A DNA stretch of 64,000 bases from Branchipolynoe longqiensis (GCA_030323885.1 CM059186.1:24323849-24387848); one strand, 5' to 3'. Numbered from the stretch's first letter, positions 42,426 through 53,977 are shown. Numbers and translations: made by a program. Notes: a model not told the origin generated them from the sequence alone.

Positions 42426-42755
42426 AGTTGCAGAGTCCGATGGTTTTGAGTTTCTATCATTTTCTAAGATAAAAATATTAGGTTGGTCGTTATATTCTAC
42501 CTTACTTTAGTTTGAAGTAACTTTTGTTTTAAATGGCTAACTTCTGATATATTTAAAGTGCAAACATGCCAAAACTGTGACACCATATGCTTCTGTAGTA
42601 ACAGGTTCTATTAAATTGCCTCAATATTCTCTTCTATGTGGCGTCAAGTGTTTGATAAGTGCACCAGTATCTATGGTAGACACCTATAATCAAATCTAAC
42701 TCTAAGTAATTGTTTGGGTTTTGAAAATTTGATGCTTTCATCAGAGTATGCAGCT
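42426..42755 (-). mobile_element. MITE-T copy T8
   Basis: TTAA at 42422-42425 and 42756-42759. Closest to T7 in sequence, as expected for tandem duplication. Confidence 0.85.
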
Positions 42756-42855
42756 TTAAGTCTAAATTTAGAACTTTAGCGTGATTGCCACAAGCTCTCC
42801 TATTGGTCGGGGATCTAACAATGGAGCGCCCTCATGTCGGATCTGTCGATTGGGT

Positions 42856-43425
42856 CAAGACGCGTTAGTTTTAAAGTTCCTCGGAGACCTTCCGACCATT
42901 CCCCTCCCACTCACCAACCCACCACTCTAAGAAATTCTAGTCTCAAAAACAGGGGCGCGGGAGTGTGTATGTGTCGGGGGGTGGGGAGGGGGAGGGGGGC
43001 TCCCCGACGCCAAATACAGCGGAGGTAATTAGACTATCTATGAGACCCTGATGTGTGAGTGTGGGGCTGGATTGGCGGGGGGGGGGGTGCAGGATGCGGG
43101 GGAGGGGGTATCGGTCACTTGAAATTACTATCACTAGTATGAGGGCTTTGCTCATGATGAGTCAATATGTGGATGTTTAAGACGACTGTTCTGCACTGTA
43201 GCAATCTGCCAGCGTCCTGTGTATACAACAAACAACAACCAGCACACCCTGTCCGTCCTCACTTACTGTCACGTGCGCCCCTTGACAACGGCAGTTACTC
43301 TCATATTGGAATGTTTCCGCACTGCACAACGTCCCATAAACACACTGCCTTTATTCCCCACCAGAGGGCAGTTTGCATTGTATTAGGCCGAGTATCCATA
43401 GAGTGTTCCGTTCTGGTGGCGTCTT
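42856..43425. other. No gene seen; G-rich tract
   Basis: Contains GGGGGAGG-type purine tracts at 42975-43110. No protein-like ORF. Confidence 0.45.
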
Positions 43426-43659
43426 CCCTTGTCCGTGTTCGTTTGTGACCTTGTGTCCTTGTGACCTTGTGACCTTGTGAAGTGCCACACAAGCAATGAA
43501 CCCTATGTCTTGCTTAGTGGCCATTCACATAGCTTGGACCAAGGGATCGTATGACCTTGTACACAGCACATGTGTCATACTGACCGGGAACATAGAGAAT
43601 GAACATGTTCATTGACTATGTGGTGCATCACAAGGCCACAAGCGAACACGGAACAAGGG
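43426..43659. repeat. Foldback pair around a TTGTGACC run
   Basis: CCCTTGTCCGTGTTCGTTTG (43426) is mirrored at 43637-43659 (CACAAGCGAACACGG...AAGGG). A short TTGTGACC tandem run lies inside the left arm. Possibly a MITE whose outer ends I cannot define. Confidence 0.55.
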
Positions 43660-43738
43660 AACAAGCGACGAGGGAACAATCTAAGGATACACGGTCTTAC
43701 ACAGCCACTACTACTGTATTGGTCGCGCCAAAATTTAA

Positions 43739-44110
43739 ATTGCATAGTCCGATGAAAGGTCCACATTTTCTAAATCAAATCACTTACCTAGATATCAAAC
43801 TTAGATACAGTATTCTAAGTTTGATATCTAGGTAAGTGATAACAAACTTATTAAGCATTTGTGTATCCATAGAAGGGGCTACCAAGCCAAGTTAATCGAC
43901 CCTGTTCCTGCTGAAGCCTACGGTGTGAGAATTTTGACAAGCACACGAAAATTACTTTATCATGTTTCTCCTTAAAATATCTCAAAAGTTTGCTATTTAT
44001 AATCAAAGTTACTTCAAACTAAAATTCAGTTGATTGTGACAACCAACCTAATAGCTGTGTTTAAAAAAAAAGAATATGTTAGACACTCAAAATCATCTTA
44101 TAGTGCAACT
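43739..44110 (+). mobile_element. MITE-T copy T9 with internal snap-back
   Basis: TTAA at 43735-43738 and 44111-44114. Body contains a 27-bp perfect hairpin (43779-43805 with 43814-43840) absent from sister copies. Confidence 0.8.
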
Positions 44111-44224
44111 TTAAACCGCCAGGATATAAAATGCAATTAACATAGAGCGACGAACATGTCAATATATAGACCCTAGGGGTGGGAGGCTTAACCCTAACAT
44201 GAATATAAGGCATGGCCAAAATGG

Positions 44225-44225
44225 G

Positions 44226-44257
<32 letters not shown>

Positions 44258-44263
44258 ATATAT
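44225..44263. repeat. (TA)n microsatellite
   Basis: TA run with one TTTA interruption. Confidence 0.85.
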
Positions 44264-44483
44264 GTATTACAAACCAGCCTAACCCCACCCTACCGCTCCA
44301 AAGGAAATCTTAATCCAACAATTTAAGGTTCGAGTTTCACTGTTGTTGTTCATCCCAACACTTGCACAATTGCAAGTTTCATAGGAGAGGGAGGGCTGGG
44401 TCATACCGCAATAATCGTATAGCCTAAATCGTAATGGTTAACATCTTCGCTGACATTACTTGACGCAGACAGTAAGCATTAAC

Positions 44484-44723
44484 CCTTTGGGGCCAGAAGT
44501 GCCCAGGTGTGTCTGCGGGTTTTGAGTGCTTACAGTCCGGACGCCTAAATCTGCCTGCAATCAGATTCGAGCACTGTACTTCTGATATGACCTATAAATC
44601 TTCAGGAAAACATTTCTAGAAATGCAATTCAACTACAGGCGCTCCCCGGCTTTAAGCGTGTGGACTTGCAGATGTGTCTGGGCACTCTTGCAGGTGCATT
44701 TGCATGCTCCCAGACCCAAAAGG
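44484..44723. mobile_element. piggyBac-like MITE
   Basis: TTAA precedes CCCTTTGGGGCCAGAAG and follows CAGACCCAAAAGGG; CCCTTT(T)GGG TIRs with TTAA duplication. About 240 bp, no ORF. Confidence 0.75.
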
Positions 44724-44984
44724 GTTAAGACAGGATCCTTTTTAATAATACTCCATCCTTCATTCCAAGTTGTGTATGATTATTACTTATTTAGATATAC
44801 ATTAAATGCATAGCGATAACGCAGGCCTATACATTCCTAAAGTATGGTCCTCAATGAATTTAAACTTTTAAAGTAAAAAATGATCAACAACACTGTGCCC
44901 TTCCTGAAAGGTCTTGTAAACATGCTTGCCACCACCAACCAGCACGCCACTACTTCCATTTATTTGCAGGGCTTTGCCGTCACT

Positions 44985-45035
44985 GCGTTGCAACGGGTTC
45001 TGAGTGTGGTCTCCATTTAGAACCCGATGCAACGC
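44985..45035. other. 17-bp hairpin
   Basis: GCGTTGCAACGGGTTCT (44985-45001) pairs with AGAACCCGATGCAACGC (45019-45035) with one mismatch and a 17-nt loop. No element or gene context was recognised. Confidence 0.6.
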
Positions 45036-45895
45036 ACCCTGCTGGGATCTGTGAGAAATACAACAGATGTCCCGGTTACAATGGCAGCGGCTGCACATGT
45101 TGCGTGGCAACAGGGAAGGTCAACGTGAAACAAACATATTCTACATGTGGGAAGATGCCGCTTTCTTCGTACACGTAAAAATACGAGAAAATGGCGATGA
45201 AACCACAGATAGTAGAGGGGTAGATGGCTAAGCGACATCATGAAAGCGTGATAATAAGCCATTTTGAAAGCATGACTGTCCACGTCATTCATATGCTATA
45301 GCAAGACTAAGTTGGAGAATAGAACAGGGTTTAGTTGGATTTAAGTTTTATTATTAAAGTTTAAAGGTGTACTGAAACAACTTGGGAAATACAACTAAAT
45401 TGCATCTTGAATCTAGCCAAATTAGGTACAGAGCATGTCTTGTGTTTTCCGTTACGTTGAATGTTGTTAGAGTTAAAAGCGAAATGCCTCTATCATCGCT
45501 CATTATCACGCTTCCAATATGGCATCAGTATTTTCGGATTGCATGCTGGGAGAACCTCGAACCTAAAATCTTTGATCAAACCGCCAGGTGGCGCCACGAG
45601 CAGCATGAGGATGTGCGGGTGCAGCGGAAGTGCCACCACCTAGCGACGCCCGTCTACCGAATGGTATGAAACTGCGCCCGTGGAAGGAACATTGTATCTC
45701 GCAGGCGTTAGGACTCTACTTGGTGACTGGAAACCATTTGATCTATTTTGTACATATATTTATGTTCTTTAAAAAAAAAAAAGTTGTTCTCAAAGTAACT
45801 CTCAACCCAACTCTATGCACTATTCGCACACAAATAAGGTAATGCCTGTTAAATCGGTGTCAGGAGTGATTGTGTATACATCATTACATGTAGGC
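45036..45895. other. No gene seen
   Basis: Short ORFs (up to 95 codons) without recognisable domains; the GC-rich stretch at 45580-45665 has some codon-like character but no matching splice context that I can defend. Confidence 0.4.
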
Positions 45896-46130
45896 CTATG
45901 TATGTATGTATGCATGTATGTATGCATGTAGGTATGTATGTAAGCATTTAGGTATATATGTATGTATGCATGTATGTATTTATGCATGTAGGTATGTATG
46001 TAAGCATTTAGGTATGTATGTATGCATGTATGTATGCATGTATGTATGCATGTATGTATGCGTGTACATATTTATGTATGTATGTACTGTGTATGCTTGT
46101 ATGTATGCAGGTGTGTGGGTATGTATTAGT
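45896..46130. repeat. (TATG)n/(TGCA)n microsatellite
   Basis: TATGTATGCATG words in tandem; the Cys/Met-rich ORFs here are by-products. Confidence 0.9.
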
Positions 46131-46934
46131 ACTATTACACATGTACGTATGCATATGTATATACACACATATAGATTAATATACAGTGACTGTACACAAC
46201 ATATTCATACTAAGAGTGAACATATTGAGAGAATGTTGCGAACAATACTCGATCATTATATCCTAATTCACCATTAGAATTGCACATTTGTTTAACACAT
46301 GTTTTGCATTGTAGCCATAGCACAGACAAGCTGTCCATATATGTGTGAATTGCTTTAACACCATTATTCACAGTCAGCACTGGTGGTTACCAAACACATA
46401 CTTGTGTGTGTATATATACACGCATTATCATATATATATACATATAACTTTATAAGTAAATTTATAAATGTGCATATATACAATATTTTTATACATATAC
46501 ACATATATATATTTGCATATATGTATACATGTGTGTATATATATATGCATATATATGTGTATAGATATATATATATCTATATATGGATATCTATTTATGC
46601 ATACATATAGGCCTACATGTATATATATATATAATATATATATAATGTATATATGAGGAGTTCAGGCGCAAAACTATGTAAACAATCCAAAAGTTTAGAT
46701 AAACCTTCAAAAGGTTGATTCATTTTTTGTTTTGTTAATTGATCCATAACCATTTGATAACAACAAAAGTAGAATGAGTGAGAATTAAAATTACCACCAT
46801 GTAAAAATCGTTCATTTTAATTCAATTTTTGTATTGGTGTTTACGGGGTTTTGTGCCCAAACTCTTCATATACACTCATATGGCGTTGGGCTGTGTTTGA
46901 CCTTGTTGTACTAAGAGACGGCTGCATTGACTTA
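46131..46934. other. TA-rich low-complexity DNA
   Basis: Alternating TATACATA words at 46410-46660, then AT-rich unique-looking sequence. No gene seen. Confidence 0.5.
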
Positions 46935-47209
46935 TGCCTAGTACACACCTACCATATACGATTCGCGCACTAAAACCCGCGACTCGACCCGACCAGCTTA
47001 AAACTGAAAACGGGCCGATTCATTTTTCGAATCGCGAATCGCAATCGTAATCGGCCGGTTTTAGGCCTAAAACTGAGGTTTTATGCGCGAATCGCAATCG
47101 CTAGGTGTGCGCAGGGAGCGTACACCTAGCGATTTTTGTGTGCGAAACAGGCAGTTTTAGATCGTATACGGTAGGTGGGTGCGCACAAACGGTAGGTGTG
47201 TACCAGGCA
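46935..47209. mobile_element. 275-bp MITE with TTA target duplication (H2)
   Basis: TIRs TGCCTAGTACACACCTACC and GGTAGGTGTGTACCAGGCA (one mismatch), TTA at 46932-46934 and 47210-47212. Interior has GCGAATCGCAATCG motifs in both orientations. Confidence 0.85.
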
Positions 47210-47212
47210 TTA

Positions 47213-47864
47213 TACAGAACTGGTTCACAAGATGACGCAACAGACAACTGACACATGCTTGGTTTTGTTAGAGCCGATGACCTCAGTGGCGCTGGTGCAC
47301 AGGTCTCTGTCGAGTCGGTTTGATCAAATTCACAGTTTTGTGTAATTTTCTTAATATGCACAGAGGAACCGACTACAGACAGCGTCTTTGTTGTTGTTGT
47401 TGTGTGAATGTATGTATATTTTATACACAGCGTGATATGTGCAAGATTGTTCATTATTATACTTGCCTGTATACCAAAATCCGAAGTAGCTTTAGACACT
47501 GTATGATCACAATTGGTTGTACGAGAGTATTTATTTATATCATCCCATGTACATGAAGGTCTTTTCATCTTATCACTTGAAAAATACAAAATAAAGGACA
47601 TATTTATATAGATACAATGCACCTACTGTATATAAATATATATATATATAATATAATTACATGCATATACATACATAGCACACCTTTACTTAGTGACATA
47701 TACCAGGTATTGTGTGCCGTGGTATGACATTTATATATTGTATATATATATAATATACATAGCTTTACAAAAACCTATATATATAATGACGTCTGCTAGG
47801 TACATGCACAGTGGTATGTGTACATACATATACTGAATATATATATATATATGTAAATTATATG

Positions 47865-47895
<31 letters not shown>

Positions 47896-48010
47896 GTCTG
47901 TGTGTGTGTGTACATATACATATATATCTCCATATATACGAATATATACATGTACATATATATATACGTAATACAGCTATAAATTTATATATAAACATAG
48001 TATATATCAC
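47213..48010. other. No gene seen; TA tracts
   Basis: A 173-codon minus ORF (47101-47622) overlaps the H2 MITE and low-complexity sequence and is not credible. TA runs at 47637-47650, 47835-47895. Confidence 0.5.
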
Positions 48011-48014
48011 TTAA

Positions 48015-48904
48015 GCATACCTGCCAACTTTTGTTAAACGAAAATCCTAATAATAGAAATCCATCCGAGTGAAGCGAGGCGCGCAAGCATTCTAGGGGGG
48101 TCCGGGGGCATGCCCCCCCGGAGAAATTTGAAAAATACATCAACTTTACTCACTCTAGTATTTAGGCTGAAAACTGGTAATAATTTCTTTAATAATGTGC
48201 CTAAAATGTCTCTGTAAATTGCACCAGAATGCACCATTTTTTATGTATTTCTCAAATTTTTCCGGGGGGGGGCATGGGGATTTTGAAAAAGCGGAATAAT
48301 ACCGACCCACCCACGGGGAGGCTTAAGACTAACGCATGTAGATATATACACATAAACAATACTCTTACTGTGCATGACTTTGACAAAATCCAGCAAACGG
48401 AAACGGAAATAGCACTGTATGGGCGCTGCCATTTGTAAACTCGTACCGAGAAACCGAGAAATCCAGCAAACGGAAACGGAAATCGCTCATCGAATTTCGG
48501 TCCGCAGCAAGCAGGGTGGACGATGGCTATTGGTTAATAATATATCAAAACAAATGCCCAAAGCTTCGATTTTATTCAAAATAAAAAGAAATAAATAACA
48601 ATTTGGCATAAACATGGGTACACAAATGCAATATTAATACTTTATTCCACGGAAACGACGGCCGTATTCGATTATCACGACTGCGACTCGGGTCATCCGA
48701 GTTGCTAGAATTTCAAATCGAACACCGCGAGTGGAGTAAAAAAATACACGCGCAATCATAAAATACTTTACTGTAGTTATATCGGGGGGTCGGTCCTAAG
48801 GCCAAGCATTGCTTATTCATATTATGTTTATAATTCGTAGGGCGGTATGAGAATAACAAAATCGTAATTATTCCGCCAAAATCGTAATAGTTGGCAGGTA
48901 TGCT
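48015..48904. mobile_element. 890-bp TIR element with TTAA flanks
   Basis: TTAAGCATACCTGCCAACT at the left and AGTTGGCAGGTATGCTTAA at the right. Interior includes GGGGGCATGCCCCCC and, at 48659-48785, a reversed piece of the 37828-38300 MITE. No transposase ORF. Confidence 0.75.
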
Positions 48905-48928
48905 TAAGGGCTATAGTAATATTAGGAG

Positions 48929-48988
<60 letters not shown>
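48929..48988. repeat. (TA)n microsatellite
   Basis: About 30 uninterrupted TA units. Confidence 0.95.
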
Positions 48989-48993
<5 letters not shown>

Positions 48994-49496
48994 CAAATAC
49001 TAGGTATGCATACAGTATGTGCAATGGTGCGACAACTATAGAGTTCTATATATACACAAACAATTAGCATGCACACGCCCCGCTCACTTCTCTAACGCTT
49101 GCCACTTCCGCTCTGGAGTCAATGACTACATTCAGACTAACCGGAATGACTTACACAGATCATTAATGCGTCACCAATACCTACAGAAGAACTTTGTGCT
49201 CACTTCAGCTCTAACTGTCCCAGCTCTCAACACCCCAAACACTACGATAATTGTCAAGCTGCGCGTCAGCAAGAACACACCATCTGCTCAACTACAATCC
49301 TCCAAGCTACCCTCACCTCCGATCGACATCTTGATATAAAATTGGAAAATAAAAGAATCAGACGCTGCATCGCAAAAAAAAAAAACCAACAACAAAAACA
49401 AAAACATTCGCCGAAACCGTGCGAGTTAGTGTTTTCTCAACATTCACAGTTCGGAGCGTTGGCGGTGGTTCCGGCCGCATCCGCCAGCCGGCGCCA

Positions 49497-49663
49497 CTAT
49501 AGTCCATTGGTGGTTGAGAGTGAGCCGGCAGGTGGCGCCAGGAGGTCCCGGTACTCCTGCAGAGCGCCGCGCAACGCCTTGCACACCTGGGGCGAGGTGG
49601 AGGTGGTGCACTCCACGAGGGCCGGGTACAGCGCGATCACCTGGCTCCAGATGTTCGCCTCGA
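49497..49663 (-). CDS. MON2: MON2-like protein, last coding exon
   Basis: MON2 is a large HEAT-repeat, BIG-related protein of the Golgi/trans-Golgi network. The exon begins after CTTGCGTTCCAG (minus strand) and ends at TAG (49497-49499), encoding EANIWSQVIALYPALVEC, then SPQVCKALRGALQEYRDLL and a short variable tail. Its first two bases complete the split Val codon of the exon at 56954-56872. LYPxLVEC...VCxALxxAL is how I remember the C-terminus of MON2/BIG-type proteins; family identity is fairly likely, MON2 itself less certain. GC content is well above the flanks. Confidence 0.6.
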
Positions 49664-49838
49664 CTGGAACGCAAGGCAAAGGTCACGTGTGAGGAGGGTC
49701 AAGCATGAATAGTGTTAGAAGGTCACGTGTGTGGGGAGGGGGAGGGGGTAAACTTGCGTGATGTTGTGTGTGTGTGGGGGGGGGGGGGGCATGCATAGTG
49801 TTAGTCAATAAATATTGCAACAACATTTGTTGCAGTAG

Positions 49839-49954
49839 TTTGATTGGTTGGTTGGTTGGTTGTTGGAGGTGTATGTCCTGGCAACATCTAAAGTCATATC
49901 AGGTCAGGTACCAACTTGTGACAGTGGTGCACACTCATGGTGACTTTACAGTGC
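49839..49954 (-). mobile_element. SINE-A 3' part
   Basis: Tail complement (GGTTGGTTGGTTG) and first part of the body, cut at ACTTTACAGTGCT where another SINE-A begins. Confidence 0.75.
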
Positions 49955-49959
49955 TAACA

Positions 49960-50262
49960 CCGGGCGGGTGGCCTAATCGGTAGAGCGCAGGGCTCCAATG
50001 TTGAAGGTTGGGAGTTCAATTCCAAGTCACGTCAAATTAATGACTTATAAAATTGGTACTTGTCGCTACCTAGCCAGGTGCTCTGCATTATTAGGATAGG
50101 GTATGGACTTGTTGGCTCGGTGTCAGGATAATGTGACTGAGTGGGATATCGGGTCATGGTGCTGCTTGCCTGGTCTCCCATGTGGGGCAGCACTATAAAA
50201 TCACAATGAGTGTGTGTGCACTGTCACAAATCGGTACGAGTCCTGATATGACGTTAGATAAC
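49960..50262 (+). mobile_element. SINE-A copy, nearly full length
   Basis: First head type (CGGGCGGGTGGCCTAATCGG) and complete body; inserted head-on into the previous copy; tail lost at TGACGTTAGATAACC. Confidence 0.8.
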
Positions 50263-50265
50263 CAT

Positions 50266-50540
50266 ATTAACTTGATTGTTATAATCTACCTTACTTTAGT
50301 TTAAGTTTTGAGATGTTTGAAGTGTAAATATGTCAAATTAGTTTTGGCAAGTACACCAAAACTATATACTATAACACCACTGGCTTCAGCAGTAACAGGC
50401 TTTATCAAAGTGACTCAGCATTCCCTTCTTTGCGGCAACAAATGCTTAATAACTGCATCAGTATCTAAGTTAGATGTAGAATCAAATCTAGATAGTTGTT
50501 TTGGTTTCGAAAAGGTGATGCTTCCTTGGACTATACAGCT
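50266..50540 (-). mobile_element. MITE-T copy T10, truncated
   Basis: Family body in reverse; end-A terminus GGACTATACAGCT followed by TTAA at 50541; end B missing. Confidence 0.7.
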
Positions 50541-50544
50541 TTAA

Positions 50545-50937
50545 GTATAAAACAATAATACAATGCCCTGTTGGAGCGGTGTTGTGTTTTAATATATTTG
50601 TTTAATTATGGATAAAAACCCTTGTTCCATTATTGTGCGACTTCCGGTGAGGGACTTGAGGGACTGTGTTGTCCTCCTGGTGGAAACTTCAGAGAGCGGT
50701 GATGCTAGTCACAATACAGGTATGGATAGGTTATCTTACAGCTATTTGCCTCACAAAGTAAAACATTTGGATTCGGTTGAAGGTGCTGCCACCTGGGGAG
50801 TGAATTCATCAGAGCACCCCCCCCCTCCATTGGTCCACGTATGTACCAATCAATGCGTTTTCGTCGTACATCAATTCGTGTAAGTAGTATATATGCAAGT
50901 AGGGTTTGAGAGCAGGTATGCCACATATCCACATGAC
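50545..50937. other. No gene seen
   Basis: A 91-codon plus ORF (50608-50883) has no recognisable domain and lies in the intron of an opposite-strand gene. Confidence 0.4.
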
Positions 50938-52841
50938 GCCTCGGTCACAAATGCTGCGGCCGCCGTACGGTGCTGCGGTCTGGGTGTGTCTTGCGGTTTC
51001 AGCAAATGTTACAGTATTGCGGTCTACGTACGGCCACCGCAAGGCGCCTTGGGGTTTGTGTTTAACTTTACACACATATTTAATATATAGAAAAGTTACT
51101 TTCTTAATATTGACCACACAAACAGATTGATGTAAAAAAAAGTGCAACTACGGTGTTCTGATGCCGTTGCGGACTGCGGCATTGCAATTTTGCGAAGTTA
51201 AGATGACTTCAACTTGAAAAAAACATGACCCCCTGTGGCGCGCAAAAAAACGTATGGTGCCCATACGGCGACCGCAATCCATCGTACGGTCGCCGTATGG
51301 TCTGGCCGATGGGGCGACTTATGTAGCAGTCACACTACGACGACAAGGGGGTGACGACAGCCCAGCGACTTGGATTTTGTGAAAACCCGACGACATATGC
51401 AAATTCGGGCCAAGTTGGACGACAATCGAACGACATCGGGACGACAGCCCGACGACATCGGGACGAAAGACGGGACGACAGTGCCTGTGTGTCTGTGTGT
51501 GTGTGACTCTGTGTCTCTTTGTGTGTCTCTATGTGTGTGTCTGTGTCTCTGTGTCTGTGTGTGTCTGTGTCTCTGTGTTTCTGTGTGTGTGTCTCCGTGT
51601 GTGTATCTGTGTGTGTGTCTCTGTGTGTGTGACTCTGTCTCTGTGTGTCTCTATGTGTGTGTCTGTGTCTCTGTGTGTGTCTCTGTGTGTGTCTCTGTGT
51701 TTCTGTGTGTCTGTGTGTATGTCTCTGTGTGTGTCTCTGTGTTTCTGTGTGTGTGTCTGTGTGTATGTCTGTTTGTGTCTGTTTGTGTCTGCAACAGAGA
51801 CACAAAGACACAGAGACACACACACAGAGTGAGTGTGGGTGTGGGTGTGAGTCTGAGTGTGGGTGTGGATGTGGGTGTGGATGTGAGTGAGAGTGAGAGT
51901 GTGAGTGTGAGTGTGGCGTGGGCGTGTGTGTGAGTGTGAGTGGGTGTGGCTTACCGCAGTGCAGGCTTGTCGAGTCTGACTCGCCATAGCTCGTGTCCAT
52001 GTGTGAGTGTGAGTGTGATAGTGAGTGTGATAGTGAGTGTGAGTGTGATAGTGAGTGTGAGTGAGTGTGAGTGTGTGTGGTTTATCGCACACAGAGACAC
52101 AACACAGAGACACAGACACACACACACAGACACACACACAGACACACACAGAGACACACACAGACACAGAGACACACACACACAGAAACACAGAGACACA
52201 CATACACAGACACACACACAGACACAGAGACACATACAGAGACACACACACAGAGACACACACAGACACACACAGACAAAGAGACACACACAGAGACACA
52301 CACACATATACACAGAGACACACACACAGATACAGAGACACACACACAGACACAGAGATACACACACAGAGACACACACATAGAGACACAGAGACACACA
52401 CAGAGAGACACAGAGACACACACACAGAGACACACACATAGACACAGAGACACACATACAGCTGCTATGGAGAGAGAAGCGACGACAGCTTAACGACAAA
52501 GACGACACCTTAACGACAAAGACAACACCGTATCGACACTGTACCGACACCGTAGCGACACCGTATTGACAGCCGAGTGACATCGCCTGTCGTCGCCTGT
52601 CGTTGAAGTTTTTCAACATGTCCAAAAAGCCGACGACAACCCGGCGACAGGTGAGAAAATGGAGGTGACGCGGAGGTGTCGCGGTGACAATCAGGCGACA
52701 GTTGAGCGACATCCGACGACACTCGACGACAGACCGGAAGTCGCTGTCGCTGGGCTGTCGTCGCCCCTTGTCGTCGTAATGTGACTGCAACATTAAGGCC
52801 ATCGCAAACAAGCCGCAAGGCATTTGTGAGCGAGGCAATAG
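50938..52841. mobile_element. Outer TIR element enclosing H3
   Basis: GCCTCGGTCACAAATGCTGC at 50938 and GCATTTGTGAGCGAGGC ending ~52836 form inverted ends; GTACGGCGACCGCA-type motifs fill the left part. Most of its length is the nested H3 element. No clear target duplication. Confidence 0.5.
51322..52792. mobile_element. 1.47-kb palindromic MITE with TTA target duplication (H3)
   Basis: TTA at 51319-51321 and 52793-52795. TIRs TGTAGCAGTCACACTACGAC and the mirror of TGTTGCAGTCACATTACGAC, followed by GACAAGGGG and GACGACAGCCCAGCGAC in both arms. The arms continue into complementary low-complexity DNA: GTGTCTCTGTGTGT words at 51480-51795 and ACACAGAGACACAC words at 52090-52460. A short spacer with CTTGTCGAGTCTGACTCGCC lies in the middle. 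Confidence 0.8.
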
Positions 52842-52988
52842 TAGTAGTGCTACTAGTAGTAGCACCTTTTATCTGTGGATTGCGACAATCACAATTTAGA
52901 TATGCGTACCACATACAGTTTACGACATATCATTTCTAGCTAAACACTCCCAGCTGAACATGCAAATCATAGAGTATTTTAAATCAGT

Positions 52989-53311
52989 TGTTTGTTTGAG
53001 TTTCACGTACTAGCAACATTTAACCTCATATCAGGATCGATACGGACTTGTGGCAGTGCACGCTCATGGCGAATTGATAGTGCTGGTGGACAAGCAATAA
53101 TGTGACCCAATACCCCACTCAGTCCCATTATCCTGACACTGAGCAAACCAGTCCCTGGCTTTCATATTAATGCCGCGCACCAGGATAGGTAGCTACAACT
53201 AGCAATTTTGTAAGTAATTATTTTAACTCGGTCTGGGTTCGAACCGATGACCTTCTGCACAGGAAGCCAGCCAACACTGTTACCGAGTCACCATCTCGTC
53301 CGGTATTTGAA
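52989..53311 (-). mobile_element. SINE-A copy, full length
   Basis: Reverse copy, diverged body, head complement GGGTTCGAACCGATGACC and ACCGAGTCACCATCTCG. Confidence 0.75.
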
Positions 53312-53639
53312 CCGTAAATAATAGACGTACAGTCATACATTGGTTAATGCTCGAGATATATAGTATAGTTATATGAATCTTACCTGGGTACAGATGTTGG
53401 ATTACTGGTGTTTTCCCGAGGTACTAGCCTCGGATAGTCGTGGGTCAGGGAGAAGGAAGCACATCCGGGTCCAGCAATCTTTTACGTATTTAATAGGATA
53501 ACAAATTATCTTAGCTCTTTGTGGACACTATTTTGTTTTCGTTTTCGTTCCAGCGAAATGTGATAGTTGTGAGAGGGTAGGGTGGGTGGGCCCTGACCCA
53601 TGACTATCCGAGGCTAGTACCTCGGGAAAACACCAGTTA

Positions 53640-53977
53640 CCTGTCGTATTGTCTGTCAAAACCCTTACATGATTTTTAGGTAGGTGAACTAGACTACGGA
53701 GTCATAGATAAATAGCTCTAAGTTCTAAAACATTTATGTGATCGGAGATTTCATCTTCCATCCACCGACCACCTGTTGCCGGTTGGTCTCTATGAGCCCA
53801 CCAGCCTTCTAATGAAGCGTCTGTTGTAACTGTAGTGTTAGCCTCTCCCCTTCTAATAGGCTTGGGTGAATTGTTAATGTGCGACAGCCACCACATAATA
53901 TCATTTTGTCCTTCTGGCGAAATCATCATGGGCCGCTCAAAGTTTCCTGGTGCATATGCTATCATAATTCCTATCAA
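53640..53977 (-). pseudogene. DIRS RNase H remnant
   Basis: Reads TVTTDASLEGWWAH (first Asp) and DHINVLELRAIYL (Glu), then an in-frame TGA, then LRSLVHLPKNHVRVLTDNTT (second Asp, TDN). It is cut off right after TDN by the inverted repeat. Confidence 0.75.

Larger units (their letters stand above)
41524..42855. repeat. Tandem array: three flank units alternating with two MITE-T copies
   Basis: A ~97-bp non-MITE unit starting TTAAGTCTAAATTTAGAAC and containing CTATTGGTC occurs at 41524, 42323 and 42756. MITE-T copies T7 (with a nested copy) and T8 fill the two gaps. The period is 433 bp without the nested insertion. Confidence 0.85.

Noticed and set aside
45580..45669. GC-rich coding-like stretch as an exon
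   Set aside because: No matching acceptor/donor pair and no protein similarity that I can recognise.
47101..47622. 173-codon minus ORF as a gene
   Set aside because: It overlaps the H2 MITE and TA-rich DNA and has no domain or splice context.
51335..52865. ORFs of 100-308 codons on both strands
   Set aside because: By-products of GTGTCTCT/ACACAGAG low-complexity arms in the H3 element.
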